The translations under genes were made by a program, and so were the position numbers. This document shows positions 34,727 through 42,429 of a stretch of 64,000 nucleotides of DNA, piece by piece. Positions within the stretch are counted from its first letter, which is position 1. Each line of letters opens with the position of its first letter. The stretch is taken from contig NZ_CP014304.1 of the NCBI RefSeq assembly GCF_001562275.1, positions 372,001 to 436,000 of the forward strand, in the 5' to 3' direction. The notes below the pieces were generated by a model that worked only from the letters and a program-made list of their open reading frames with translations, made no database searches and had not been told where the DNA came from. This DNA comes from Hymenobacter sp. PAMC 26628 (lineage in GTDB: Bacteria; Bacteroidota; Bacteroidia; Cytophagales; Hymenobacteraceae).

Positions 34727-35624
34727 CACAGCAGGCGCTTTATCTGTCGATTCTGAAGACTACCCGGCATTATATCAATCAGCAAATAATGCCTCTAGTG
34801 ATGCTCAGACGCTGCATCTACGTACGACGTATTCCTATTTGATTTTGATGGTAGTTGGTGCTCTGTTCGCCGCCTACTCTGCCAAGTCTACTGCGGTAAC
34901 TATTATTTCTGCAGTCTTCTTTATGACGACTTTAGGAATAAGTTTATTGTCTGAATGGAAACGCCATGACAAAGTCTGGTATAAAGGCCGCGCTGTTGCC
35001 GAATCTATTAAAACTAGATCTTGGCGCTATATGATGAATGCAGAACCTTATTCTGTGACAGATCCGCCAATAAAAGCTCAACATGAGTTTTGTAATGATT
35101 TAGCAGAAATTTTAAGTCAAAATAATACTCTCTCCGAGTTTATGGGTAACGGAGCAGTTTCCTATGATGCTGTTACTGATAAGATGAAATGGGTTCGTAA
35201 TCTAGATACTCCAACTAGGTTGGCTGTTTATAAAGAACATAGGATAGAGGAACAACGCTTATGGTACAGTAAGAAATCTGTAGAGAACCGTATAATGGGC
35301 AAGCGTTGGTTTCGGGTAATGGTTATTCTTCACAGTTTAGCAATCATATTGCTTCTTGTTCAAATTGGTTATCCTAAATTATCCAATCTTCCAATCGAAG
35401 CAATTATAGTTGGAGCAACCGGTGTTCTCACTTGGATTCAAGTAAAAAGGTATCAAGACAATTCTACTGTGTATGCGTTTACAGCACATGAGATAGTTCT
35501 GATACGACAGAAAAGCGATGGAATAACAACTGATAAAGAACTGTCTGATTTCGTCAAGGATGCTGAAAATGCCTTCTCTAGAGAGCATACCATGTGGGTA
35601 GCTAGAAAAGACGTTTCGGGCTGA
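34710..35624 (+). CDS. SLATT/DUF4231-type membrane protein, four transmembrane helices
   Basis: 304 residues from GTG 34710; a TTG at 34695 would give 309, and the first in-frame ATG lies inside the first helix. Membrane helices lie at about residues 41-57, 62-79, 201-219 and 228-245, two pairs split by a soluble block with WYKGRAVAESIKTRSWRYMM. The end, KELSDFVKDAENAFSREHTM followed by WVARK, is a DUF4231 hallmark. SLATT proteins are thought to be pore-forming effectors in nucleotide-signal conflict systems. Its start overlaps the TIR gene by 17 bases, so translation is likely coupled. AT-rich codon use matches the TIR gene. Confidence 0.85.
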   Translation: MTTQSNTAGALSVDSEDYPALYQSANNASSDAQTLHLRTTYSYLILMVVGALFAAYSAKSTAVTIISAVFFMTTLGISLLSEWKRHDKVWYKGRAVAESIKTRSWRYMMNAEPYSVTDPPIKAQHEFCNDLAEILSQNNTLSEFMGNGAVSYDAVTDKMKWVRNLDTPTRLAVYKEHRIEEQRLWYSKKSVENRIMGKRWFRVMVILHSLAIILLLVQIGYPKLSNLPIEAIIVGATGVLTWIQVKRYQDNSTVYAFTAHEIVLIRQKSDGITTDKELSDFVKDAENAFSREHTMWVARKDVSG

Positions 35625-35650
35625 ATCCTGGTTAACTTCTTTTTCATCCT

Positions 35651-35809
35651 ATGACTATCGAAACGGAACGCGAAGCCAACGGACGCTGGCTGGCCGAATT
35701 GCTGCAAATAGCCGGGGCCCTGGCCTACGGACCTACGCGGGAGCAGGCCATTGCCAACGCACAAGCTCTGGCGCTGCGCGTTATTGCCGAACAGTTGGAA
35801 TTGGGCTAG
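35651..35809 (+). CDS. HicB-like orphan antitoxin-type peptide
   Basis: 52 residues: IETEREANGRWLAELLQ, then IAGALAYGPTREQAIANAQA and LALRVIAEQLELG. This is the partial RNase H-like fold of small HicB-family proteins found as orphans in Cyanobacteria and Bacteroidota. The usual length is near 70, so the C-terminus is short. It starts 26 bases after the SLATT stop on the same strand. Its composition is closer to the host genome than to the island. No HicA-like toxin gene is adjacent. Confidence 0.65.
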   Translation: MTIETEREANGRWLAELLQIAGALAYGPTREQAIANAQALALRVIAEQLELG

Positions 35810-35904
35810 GAGCGCCCGCGCTGCCGCGGAACCAAAGGTCCCCATGGGCGTAAAAGAAAGGACCGGGACTATCCCCGGCCCTTTCTCTTTACCATTCCTT
35901 ACCC

Positions 35905-36483
35905 ATGTCCATCTTCAGCAGCGATAAGCTCAAGGGCAAGAAAATTGCCATCATTGCCACCGACGGCTTCGAGCAGGCCGAGCTTGACGAGCCCAAGAAA
36001 TACCTCGAAGGCGAAGGCGCTACCACCCACGTCATCTCCCTCAAAAGCGGCTCCATCAAGGGCTGGGACGGCCCCAGCAAGGACTGGGGCGACAAAGTAG
36101 ATGTCGATAAAGTCATCACCGACGTGAAGCCGGCCGACTACGACGCCCTGGTGCTGCCCGGCGGCCAGATGAACCCCGACATCCTGCGCCTCGACAAAGA
36201 CGTGGTGGCCTTCGTGCGCGAGTTTGCCGGCTCGGGCAAGGTGGTGGCCGCCATCTGCCACGGCCCCTGGACGCTGATTGAGGCCGACGTGGTGCGCGGC
36301 AAGAAAATGACCAGCTGGCCCAGCCTGAAAACCGACCTTAAAAACGCCGGCGCCCACTGGGAAGATTCGGAAGTGGTGGTAGACAAAGGCCTCATCACCA
36401 GCCGCAAGCCCGCCGATATTCCCGCCTTCAACAAGAAAATTGTAGAAGAAATCCTTGAAGGCCAGCACGCCCCGCGCAGCTAG
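35905..36483 (+). CDS. DJ-1/PfpI-family protein (type 1 glutamine amidotransferase-like)
   Basis: 192 residues. The nucleophile elbow VVAAICHGPWTLIEADVVRG, the LVLPGGQMNPD loop and KIAIIATDGFEQAEL with the conserved Glu are those of PfpI/YhbO proteins. Members act as intracellular deglycases, chaperones or peptidases under stress. ITSRKPADIPAFNKKI near the end is also typical. Single gene, followed by a strong terminator. Confidence 0.93.
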   Translation: MSIFSSDKLKGKKIAIIATDGFEQAELDEPKKYLEGEGATTHVISLKSGSIKGWDGPSKDWGDKVDVDKVITDVKPADYDALVLPGGQMNPDILRLDKDVVAFVREFAGSGKVVAAICHGPWTLIEADVVRGKKMTSWPSLKTDLKNAGAHWEDSEVVVDKGLITSRKPADIPAFNKKIVEEILEGQHAPRS

Positions 36484-36508
36484 GGCCCCCGGCTTTACGT
36501 TGAAATAA

Positions 36509-36540
36509 AACGGCCCGCTACTGCCTAGTAGCGGGCCGTT
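36509..36540 (+). terminator. Terminator of the PfpI-family gene
   Basis: A 14-bp perfect stem AACGGCCCGCTACT / AGTAGCGGGCCGTT with GCCT loop. It lies 25 bases past the stop; the T-run after it is short. Confidence 0.75.
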
Positions 36541-36544
36541 CGCG

Positions 36545-36642
36545 TGTAGCTTGGACGCTGCGAGTCCGAGCCGCTAACCGGTCGCTGAACAATAATCGGT
36601 AGGACGAAGTGGGAGCCGTGGACTCGCAGCGTCCACGCTACA
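36545..36642. repeat. Intergenic palindromic repeat, family 2
   Basis: Left arm TGTAGCTTGGACGCTGCGAG (36545 on, 23 bases) pairs with GGACTCGCAGCGTCCACGCT (36620-36642) at 22 of 23 positions. The arm ends CTAC supply the stop codon of the membrane-protein gene (36638). Related to the pair at 62287-62359. Confidence 0.85.
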
Positions 36643-37138
36643 GCCCGGCGGCGCGCAGCGGGGCCCCCGCCAGGTGCAGCAGGGCCGTCATGGCCAAGTC
36701 GAATACCAGCAGGAAGGTGCCTTGCAGCAGCACCGAGTAGCCGAAGCCAGCCAGCCGGGCGGGGTGGCGCGCGTCAGGCTCGGTGGCCCGGCGGCGCAGC
36801 CAGAGGCCCACGACGACGTAGAGCACGTCGAGCCCGGTGTTGATGAGGAACAGGTTTTCGTCGTGGTGGTGGGCCCCCGCTTCGGCGGCCAGCGACCAAC
36901 CGGCCGGCGGCAAGCGGCGCAGCATGACGATGCCCCAGGCGGCGAGGCCGGCGTTCACCAGGGCCCAGGCCACGTTCATGAAGTGGAAGTAGTAGGGCTC
37001 CAGGCGGCGGTCGGCGCGGCCCACGGCGTAGCCGCTGCCCACCAGGTTGGCGATGACCCAGGCGGCGAGCACCGCCAGGCCACGGCCCACAATTAGCTCG
37101 CGGGCAGCGTACAGGGCATTGGGGTCGAGGGCGGGCAT
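36638..37138 (-). CDS. Membrane protein, DUF6992-like
   Basis: 166 residues from ATG 37138. Four or five hydrophobic segments: GRGLAVLAAWVIANLVGSGY, MNVAWALVNAGLAAWGIVML, NTGLDVLYVVVGLWL and YSVLLQGTFLLVFDLAMTAL. The His-rich loop EAGAHHHDENLFLINTG sits between. This matches an uncharacterised Bacteroidota inner-membrane family. The stop codon is inside repeat family 2, so the C-terminal end may have been set by the repeat insertion. Confidence 0.7.
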   Translation of the reverse strand: MPALDPNALYAARELIVGRGLAVLAAWVIANLVGSGYAVGRADRRLEPYYFHFMNVAWALVNAGLAAWGIVMLRRLPPAGWSLAAEAGAHHHDENLFLINTGLDVLYVVVGLWLRRRATEPDARHPARLAGFGYSVLLQGTFLLVFDLAMTALLHLAGAPLRAAGL

Positions 37139-37157
37139 GGGAAAAGGGAATAAAAAA

Positions 37158-37199
37158 GCCGCCTGCCCCCGCAACCCGAAAGGCGCGCGGGCAGGCGGC
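37158..37199 (-). terminator. Terminator of the barrel-protein gene
   Basis: An 11-bp stem GCCGCCTGCCC / GGGCAGGCGGC with six T on the minus strand after it. It lies 18 bases past the stop. Confidence 0.8.
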
Positions 37200-37217
37200 G
37201 GTAGGGCCCCAGCGGGC

Positions 37218-37913
37218 CTATTGGGTGAAGCCCAAACCCAGGTACACCTGGAAGGTTTGGTTGTGCAAGTTGCTGTTGGTCAGGTTGGCCACAGTATTGC
37301 CGCCGTACTTTATCGACACGCCGTCTTTGTACACGTTGCCCAGGCCCAGGTCGTAGCGCACGCCGATGCGGGCGGGGCCCACGCGGCCCTCAAAGCCGGC
37401 CACGGCGCCGTAATCAAGCGAGTTGAAGCCGCCGGCGGACAGGGCAAGGTCCTGGTCGTACACCCGGGCGTTGGTTAGCAGCGACACCTGGGGCCCGATG
37501 TGGAAGCTCAGGTTTTTGGTGAAGTTGGCCACGTACAGGACGGGCAGCTGCAAGTAGTTCAGGCGGGTGGTGCGCTGGCTTTCGTTGTAAGCGCCGCCGG
37601 CAAAGTTGGCGATGTAGCCCTTGCGCGTGTACAGCAGCTCGACTTGCACGGACGACACTTGGTTGAAGCCAAACTGGCCGTACACGCCGCCGTGGAAGGC
37701 GTTGATGTAATCGGGGTTGAGCAGGCCCTTGCCGCCGCCGTAGAGGTTGCTCAGGTTGTAGCCGCCCTTGATGCCGAAGCCGGTGTTGCGCGAATCGGTG
37801 ACGGCGCCGCCGGTGTAATCTTTCGAGGAAAGGTCGCCGCCGGCGCGGGCCTGGGCCATAGCCGCCGGGGCCGCCGCGGCGCCCAGCATAAGCGTGAGAA
37901 GAAGATTTTTCAT
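37218..37913 (-). CDS. Outer-membrane beta-barrel protein (PorT family)
   Basis: 231 residues. Signal peptide NLLLTLMLGAAAAPAAMAQA. Strands of an eight-to-ten-strand barrel follow: GFGIKGGYNLSNLYGGG, GGVYGQFGFNQVSSVQVELL, YLQLPVLYVANFTKNLSFHI, GPQVSLLTNARV and a closing QTFQVYLGLGFTQ. Outer-membrane location is likely, with no evident catalytic residues. The family is large in Bacteroidota, with the founding member PorT serving T9SS; this paralog has no T9SS neighbours. Confidence 0.8.
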   Translation of the reverse strand: MKNLLLTLMLGAAAAPAAMAQARAGGDLSSKDYTGGAVTDSRNTGFGIKGGYNLSNLYGGGKGLLNPDYINAFHGGVYGQFGFNQVSSVQVELLYTRKGYIANFAGGAYNESQRTTRLNYLQLPVLYVANFTKNLSFHIGPQVSLLTNARVYDQDLALSAGGFNSLDYGAVAGFEGRVGPARIGVRYDLGLGNVYKDGVSIKYGGNTVANLTNSNLHNQTFQVYLGLGFTQ

Positions 37914-38054
37914 AAATTAAGGGGATGGATAAAGGGATAGAAAACAGCGGCCCCGGCGGGGCCCCACATCGGGTATCGACGATGCCCTATACTTCGCCCC
38001 GCCCAGAAAGTTGCCCACCGGGGCCCCGGGGCCTAAAAATTCGCCGGCCGGTGC

Positions 38055-38062
38055 TACCTTTG
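38055..38062 (+). promoter_or_regulatory. -7 promoter box of the tRNA gene
   Basis: TACCTTTG is a full match to TAnnTTTG, 34 bases before the tRNA's first base. Confidence 0.55.
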
Positions 38063-38095
38063 CCCGGCCCGCCGCACCTTGGCGCGGGCGCCTTT

Positions 38096-38170
38096 GGGGT
38101 ATTAGCTCAGTTGGTTCAGAGTACCACCCTGACACGGTGGGGGTCACTGGTTCGAGCCCAGTATGCCTCA
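38096..38170 (+). tRNA. tRNA-Val, anticodon GAC
   Basis: The cloverleaf can be drawn by hand: acceptor GGGGTAT/ATGCCTC (7 bp with G-T pairs), D arm GCTC...GAGT, anticodon stem CCACC/GGTGG enclosing CTGACAC with GAC at the centre, a 5-base variable loop and T arm ACTGG-TTCGAGC-CCAGT. The discriminator is A and CCA is not encoded. It reads GUC/GUU valine codons. A -7 box lies upstream and a terminator follows at once, so it is a single-gene unit. Confidence 0.95.
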
Positions 38171-38171
38171 C

Positions 38172-38205
38172 AAAAAGCCTTTCCGCCGCGCGGGGAGGCT
38201 TTTTG
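38172..38205 (+). terminator. Terminator of tRNA-Val
   Basis: AAAAAGCC, a GC-rich loop region and GGCTTTTT directly behind the tRNA. A second T-run (GCTTTT) follows. Confidence 0.85.
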
Positions 38206-38241
38206 CTTTTGGGGCCCCGGTGCGGTGCGTAGCTTGGCGCC

Positions 38242-40056
38242 ATGAAACGACTCTTCCTCGCCTTGGCCGCGTTGGCGCTGCTGGGGGGGGCGGCCGCCGC
38301 CCAGCCGCTACCCTTTTTGCACGCCCAGGGGCCCCAGGTGGTGGACGCCGCCGGCCGCGCGGTGCGCCTGCGCGGCGTGAACGTGGGCGGCTGGCTGCTC
38401 CAGGAAAGCTACATCCTCAAAACCGACTCGCTGGGCTCGCAGGGGCGCATCAAGCGGGCGCTGCTGCGCACGCTGCCCGAGGCGGCAGTGGAGCAGTTCT
38501 ACGCCGACTACCGGGCCAGTTACGTCACCCAGGCCGACATCAACTTCGTTGCCGACCAGGGCTTTAACTGCGTGCGGGTGCCGTTTCACTACGACCTGCT
38601 GCTGACGCCCGCCCAGCGCCACGCCCGCAACCAAGCCCTGGCCACCGGCAACTTGGCCGCCTACGTAGGGGCCCTGGCCGGGTACTACGACCGCAACGAG
38701 CTGTTTACGCAGCCCGCCCAGGCCCCCGGCTTCGCCCTGCTCGACGACGTGATAAGGTGGTGCGCCGCCCGCAACATGTACGTGGTGCTGGACCTGCACG
38801 CGGCCCCCGGCGGCCAGGGCACCGACCCCAACATCAACGACAACCTGGCCCCGCTCGACCTCTGGAAGCGGCGCGACGCCAAGGGCCGGCTCCTCTACCA
38901 AGACATCGCGGTGCGGCTGTGGGAAACGCTGGCCCGGCGCTACAAAAACACCCCCGCCGTGGCCATGTACGACCTCATCAACGAGCCGCACAACCTGAAC
39001 GTCGCCCACGGCCTCTCGCCCAACCACGCCGAATTGAACGCGCTCTACAGCCGCCTCATCACGGCCGTGCGCGCCCAGGGCGACCATCATTTGCTGCTGC
39101 TGGAGGGCGACGGCTACGGCAACAACTACGCCGGCCTGACGCCGGCCGCGCTGACAACCAAGGACAAGACCAACCTCGTCTACAACGCCCACCACTACTG
39201 GGACACCAACGACCCGCGGGCCGCCGACGCCACCAACCCCGACCAGATTTCGCGCATCGGGGGCATGGTGAAGTTCCGGGCGGCGCAGCACGTGCCGGTG
39301 TGGGTGGGCGAAATCGGCGAGAACTCGAACGAGTGGCTGGCCGCCGCCTACCGGGCCCTCGACGCGGCGGGCATCGGCTGGTGCCACTGGACGCTGAAGC
39401 GCGTGAACGGCCGCACCAGCCTGCTCGATGTGAAGCCCTACGGCAGCATCCTGGACGCCACCGGCCGGGCCACGCTGCTGCGCAACTGCCTGTTTGCCAA
39501 CTGCCAGGTGAACCGCGACGTGGTGGACGCCCTCACCCGCCAGCTCCGCACCAACGATACCCAGCCCTTCGCCTCGCTCACCGTGCCCGGCCGGGTGGGG
39601 GCCCCCGACTACGACCTGGGCCGCAACGGCCAGGCGTACTTCGACGCCTACGCCGAGAAAACCGGGGGCCTGCAAGCGCCCGCCCCCAACGCCGGCGGTG
39701 CCTACCGCAACGACGGCGTGGACCTCAGCGCCGACCCCGCGGGCCCCGGCTTTGTGGTGAGCCACACCGAGGCCGGCGACTGGCTGAATTACACCGTGCG
39801 CATCGGCCGCGAGGCGCCCTTCGCGGCGGTGCTGCGCGCGGCCAATCCCACCGCCCAGCCCGCCCGCCTGGCCCTATCGCTCGACGGCACCCGCCTCGGC
39901 ACTTTCGACGTGCCCGCCAACGCCGCGGCCGCCGACTGGCCCCTGGCCGCCCAGGGCCCCCTGCCGCTGCCCCCCGGTACCCACACCCTGCGCCTGACGG
40001 TGGAAACCCCGGGCGCTGTCCTCAGCAGCATGACGTTCAAGGCCGTCCCGAAATAG
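38242..40056 (+). CDS. Glycoside hydrolase family 5 enzyme with C-terminal carbohydrate-binding domain
   Basis: 604 residues. A signal peptide ends GGAAAAQ. The catalytic TIM barrel spans about residues 35-400: RLRGVNVGGWLLQESYI at the first strand, the acid/base Glu248 in LINEPHN, HHYWDTN, and the nucleophile Glu357 in VWVGEIGENSN. The C-terminal ~130 residues carry a CBM6/DUF5010-like module (GGAYRNDGVDLSADPAG, EAGDWLNYTVRIG). Likely a beta-glucan hydrolase acting outside the cytoplasm; exact substrate is unknown. No T9SS domain is seen, so periplasm or lipid-free secretion is open. Confidence 0.9.
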   Translation: MKRLFLALAALALLGGAAAAQPLPFLHAQGPQVVDAAGRAVRLRGVNVGGWLLQESYILKTDSLGSQGRIKRALLRTLPEAAVEQFYADYRASYVTQADINFVADQGFNCVRVPFHYDLLLTPAQRHARNQALATGNLAAYVGALAGYYDRNELFTQPAQAPGFALLDDVIRWCAARNMYVVLDLHAAPGGQGTDPNINDNLAPLDLWKRRDAKGRLLYQDIAVRLWETLARRYKNTPAVAMYDLINEPHNLNVAHGLSPNHAELNALYSRLITAVRAQGDHHLLLLEGDGYGNNYAGLTPAALTTKDKTNLVYNAHHYWDTNDPRAADATNPDQISRIGGMVKFRAAQHVPVWVGEIGENSNEWLAAAYRALDAAGIGWCHWTLKRVNGRTSLLDVKPYGSILDATGRATLLRNCLFANCQVNRDVVDALTRQLRTNDTQPFASLTVPGRVGAPDYDLGRNGQAYFDAYAEKTGGLQAPAPNAGGAYRNDGVDLSADPAGPGFVVSHTEAGDWLNYTVRIGREAPFAAVLRAANPTAQPARLALSLDGTRLGTFDVPANAAAADWPLAAQGPLPLPPGTHTLRLTVETPGAVLSSMTFKAVPK

Positions 40057-40066
40057 TTGGCGAGGT

Positions 40067-40221
40067 TTAGTTGTCAGTTTTTAGTTGTCAGTTATTCGTT
40101 GTCAGTTATTCGTTGTCCGTTGTTAGTGGAGTGCTTCAACCAACGTACTGGTGGATTCGCGGCGGCGTGCGCTTGGCGGTACACCCTAACTAACAACTGA
40201 CAACAAACAACTGACAACTAG
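40067..40221. repeat. TTGTCAGTT repeat cluster in inverted arrangement
   Basis: Three to four direct copies of TTAGTTGTCAGTTATTCG-like units at 40067-40127 are answered by two inverted copies AACTGACAAC at 40192-40218. The arms could fold over about 60 bases. It lies between the GH5 and deacetylase-like genes. Confidence 0.75.
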
Positions 40222-40226
40222 CCCAG

Positions 40227-41129
40227 ATGCTGCCCATTGCCTTCGCGCCCAGCTACGCCCACCCGCTGCCGGCTGCCCACCGCTTCCCGATGCTGAAGTA
40301 CGAGCTGCTGCCCGAGCAGCTGCTGCACGAAGGCACGGCCACGGCGGCCGATTTTTTCGTGCCCGTGCCCCCGCCGGATGCCGACATTTTGCGGGTGCAC
40401 GACGCCGGGTACTACCAGCGCCTGCGCCTGGGCCAGCTCACCCGGCAGGAGGAGCGGGTGACGGGTTTTCCGTGGTCGCCGGAGCTGTTTGCGCGCGAAG
40501 TCACCATCCTCGGCGGCACCATCGAGTGCGCCCGGCGGGCCCTGGTGCACGGCGCGGCGTTCAACATTGCCGGCGGCACCCACCACGCCTTCCGCGACCG
40601 GGGCGAGGGCTTTTGCCTGCTGAACGACCAAGCCGCCGCGGCCGCTTGGCTGCTGGCCAACGGGCTGGCGCAAAAGGTGTTGGTTGTGGACCTGGACGTG
40701 CACCAGGGCAACGGCACGGCCGCTATTTTCCAGCACGAGCCGCGCGTGTTCACCTACTCGGTGCACGGGGCCCGCAACTACCCCGGCCGCAAGGAAACCT
40801 CCGACCTCGACCAGCCCCTGCCCGACGGCACCGCCGACGCCGAATACCTCGGCCTGCTGGCCGCCACGCTGGGGCCCCTGGTAGCACGCGTGCGCCCCGA
40901 CTTCGTGTTCTACCTGGCCGGCGTGGATGTGCTGGCCACCGACAAGCTCGGCCACCTGGCCCTGAGCCGCGATGGCTGCCGCCAGCGCGACGAGCTGGTG
41001 CTCAGCCTCTGCCACGCCCAGGGCCTGCCCGTGGTGGTGTGCATGGGCGGCGGCTACTCCGCCCGCATCGCCGACATCGTGGAAGCCCACGCCAACACGT
41101 TCCGGGTAGCCGCCAGCCTGTGGGGCTGA
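40227..41129 (+). CDS. Histone-deacetylase-family zinc amidohydrolase
   Basis: 300 residues, the size of bacterial class IV-like members. The arginase/deacetylase fold shows GGTHHAFRDRGEGFCLLND with the paired active-site His, VVDLDVHQGNGTAAIF with zinc ligands Asp and His, YLAGVDVLATDKLGHLALS with the third ligand Asp, and the final VCMGGGYSA. It resembles eukaryotic HDAC11. Bacterial relatives act on acetylpolyamines, acetoin metabolism proteins or acyl-lysine; the substrate here is unknown. The start ATG follows the repeat cluster. Confidence 0.92.
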   Translation: MLPIAFAPSYAHPLPAAHRFPMLKYELLPEQLLHEGTATAADFFVPVPPPDADILRVHDAGYYQRLRLGQLTRQEERVTGFPWSPELFAREVTILGGTIECARRALVHGAAFNIAGGTHHAFRDRGEGFCLLNDQAAAAAWLLANGLAQKVLVVDLDVHQGNGTAAIFQHEPRVFTYSVHGARNYPGRKETSDLDQPLPDGTADAEYLGLLAATLGPLVARVRPDFVFYLAGVDVLATDKLGHLALSRDGCRQRDELVLSLCHAQGLPVVVCMGGGYSARIADIVEAHANTFRVAASLWG

Positions 41130-41160
41130 GTTAGGGCCCTGGGCGATGGGCCAATTAATG

Positions 41161-41208
41161 CTTATCCGAATAGGGCTTCGTCGGAATGACAAAGCCCTAT
41201 TCGGATAG
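41161..41208. repeat. Inverted repeat after the deacetylase-like gene
   Basis: TATCCGAATAGGGCTT (41163-41178) pairs perfectly with AAGCCCTATTCGGATA (41192-41207). The loop CGTCGGAATGACA carries a GTCATTCCGAC motif on the other strand. It may act as a terminator, but no T-run follows. Confidence 0.75.
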
Positions 41209-41285
41209 CCAGCTAGGGCCCCAGCGGCCCGGTAGCAGCCGCCACTTGCGTAGCCGGTCGTGCCGCTTACCGTGTATCTTGCGGT

Positions 41286-41699
41286 ATGACTTTCTTCCGC
41301 TCATCGCGCCGGTTGGCACTGGCTGGCTGCGTTTTTCTGGCCGCTACCGGTGCGGCCGCGGCCCAAACCATGTCCAACGCCGTGCGCGCCGCCCCCACGC
41401 CTGATTCGGCCAAGGTGTACACCTACGTCGAGCAAATGCCACAGCTGCCAGGCAAGGCCAGCATTGTAGCGTCCATCCAGCAGGGGGTAGCCCCGGGTAG
41501 CGGCTGCAGCGGCAAGGTGTTCGTGTACTTCGTGGTGGGCCCCAGCGGCACAGTGAAGGACGCCAAAGTCATTAAAGGCCCGGACGGCGGCTGCAACGCG
41601 GCCGTGCTGGCGGCGGTGCGCAAGCTGCCACGCTTCCGGTCCGGCCGGCAAAACGGCAAGCCCGTGGCGGTTTCCTACACGGTGCCGCTTACTTTTTAG
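41286..41699 (+). CDS. Secreted TonB C-terminal-domain protein, stand-alone
   Basis: 137 residues. Signal peptide LALAGCVFLAATGAAAAQ. After a short linker with YTYVEQMPQLPG the rest is a TonB-C fold: GKVFVYFVVGPSGTVKDAKV, then GGCNAAVLAAVRKLPRF and GKPVAVSYTVPLTF. A real TonB needs an N-terminal membrane anchor and a proline-rich spacer, both missing. Such stand-alone domains are frequent in Hymenobacter; their role is unknown. Confidence 0.82.
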   Translation: MTFFRSSRRLALAGCVFLAATGAAAAQTMSNAVRAAPTPDSAKVYTYVEQMPQLPGKASIVASIQQGVAPGSGCSGKVFVYFVVGPSGTVKDAKVIKGPDGGCNAAVLAAVRKLPRFRSGRQNGKPVAVSYTVPLTF

Positions 41700-41721
41700 C
41701 CAGCTACCAACCGCTGGGGCC

Positions 41722-42426
41722 CTAACTCGGCCAGATAACCAGCTGCCACCGGAACGCCCAGCGCCAGCGCAGCTCATATTTTGCCAAGCCCGCTTGGGCC
41801 AGCAGCCCCACCCAATCGGCGCGGCGGAAGGCGCGGGCCACCGACAGCGGCGCGTCGTGCCGCACCAGGTACGAGCCGCCGAGCAGCCGCGTCAGGGCCC
41901 AAATGCTGCCGTAGGCCAGCCAGTGCCGGTGCAAGTCGTTGATGACCACGGCCACTTGCGCCTGCCGGGCCCACTGCCGCAGCAGGGCCCTCAGCTCGTC
42001 GTCGGTGAAGTGGTGGCAGAATAGGCTGCACGTCAGCACGTCGAAGGGCTGGGCCTGAAATTCGGCCGAGAAAATATCGAACTGCCGGTAGCTGATTTCG
42101 GGGTAGTCCTGGCTTTTGGCGCGGGCGTAGTCCAGCATGAATTGGTTGGCGTCAATGCCGACCAATTCCACCGCCACGCCGTGCTGGCGGGCCCAGCGGG
42201 CCACGTGGCGCAGGGTGTCGCCGCCGCCGCTGCCTAGGTCGGCCACGCGCAGCGGCCGGCCCGCGGGGAAGCGCGGCCGCAACCGAGCCAGCGCATCCAG
42301 CACCGGCCGGTAGCCGCCCAGCCAGGTGTTGATGAGTGCCAGCTCGTCGAGGTTGCGGCGCAAATCGTCCGAAGCCAGCGTCAGGTCGTCCATCAGCTCG
42401 GGGCCTGGGGCCCGGTACGTCAGCAC
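41722..42426 (-). CDS. SAM-dependent methyltransferase of the type III PKS cluster
   Basis: 234 residues from a GTG that lies 3 bases past the PKS stop; ATG 42393 is an alternative. Class I fold with VADLGSGGGDTLRHVA as SAM motif I, LVGIDANQFML as motif II and FDVLTCSLFCHHFTDDE. Close coupling to the PKS gene and to the FAD oxidoreductase upstream suggests it methylates the polyketide product. It follows the same strand and is last in the unit. Confidence 0.88.
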   Translation of the reverse strand: MLTYRAPGPELMDDLTLASDDLRRNLDELALINTWLGGYRPVLDALARLRPRFPAGRPLRVADLGSGGGDTLRHVARWARQHGVAVELVGIDANQFMLDYARAKSQDYPEISYRQFDIFSAEFQAQPFDVLTCSLFCHHFTDDELRALLRQWARQAQVAVVINDLHRHWLAYGSIWALTRLLGGSYLVRHDAPLSVARAFRRADWVGLLAQAGLAKYELRWRWAFRWQLVIWPS

Positions 42427-42429
42427 GGC

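Noticed and set aside
37917..38245. Frames on both strands through the tRNA-Val region
   Set aside because: They cross a clear tRNA and its terminator.
40067..40221. Possible CRISPR array from repeated TTGTCAGTT
   Set aside because: Units are short, contiguous and partly inverted with no regular unique spacers, and no cas genes are near.
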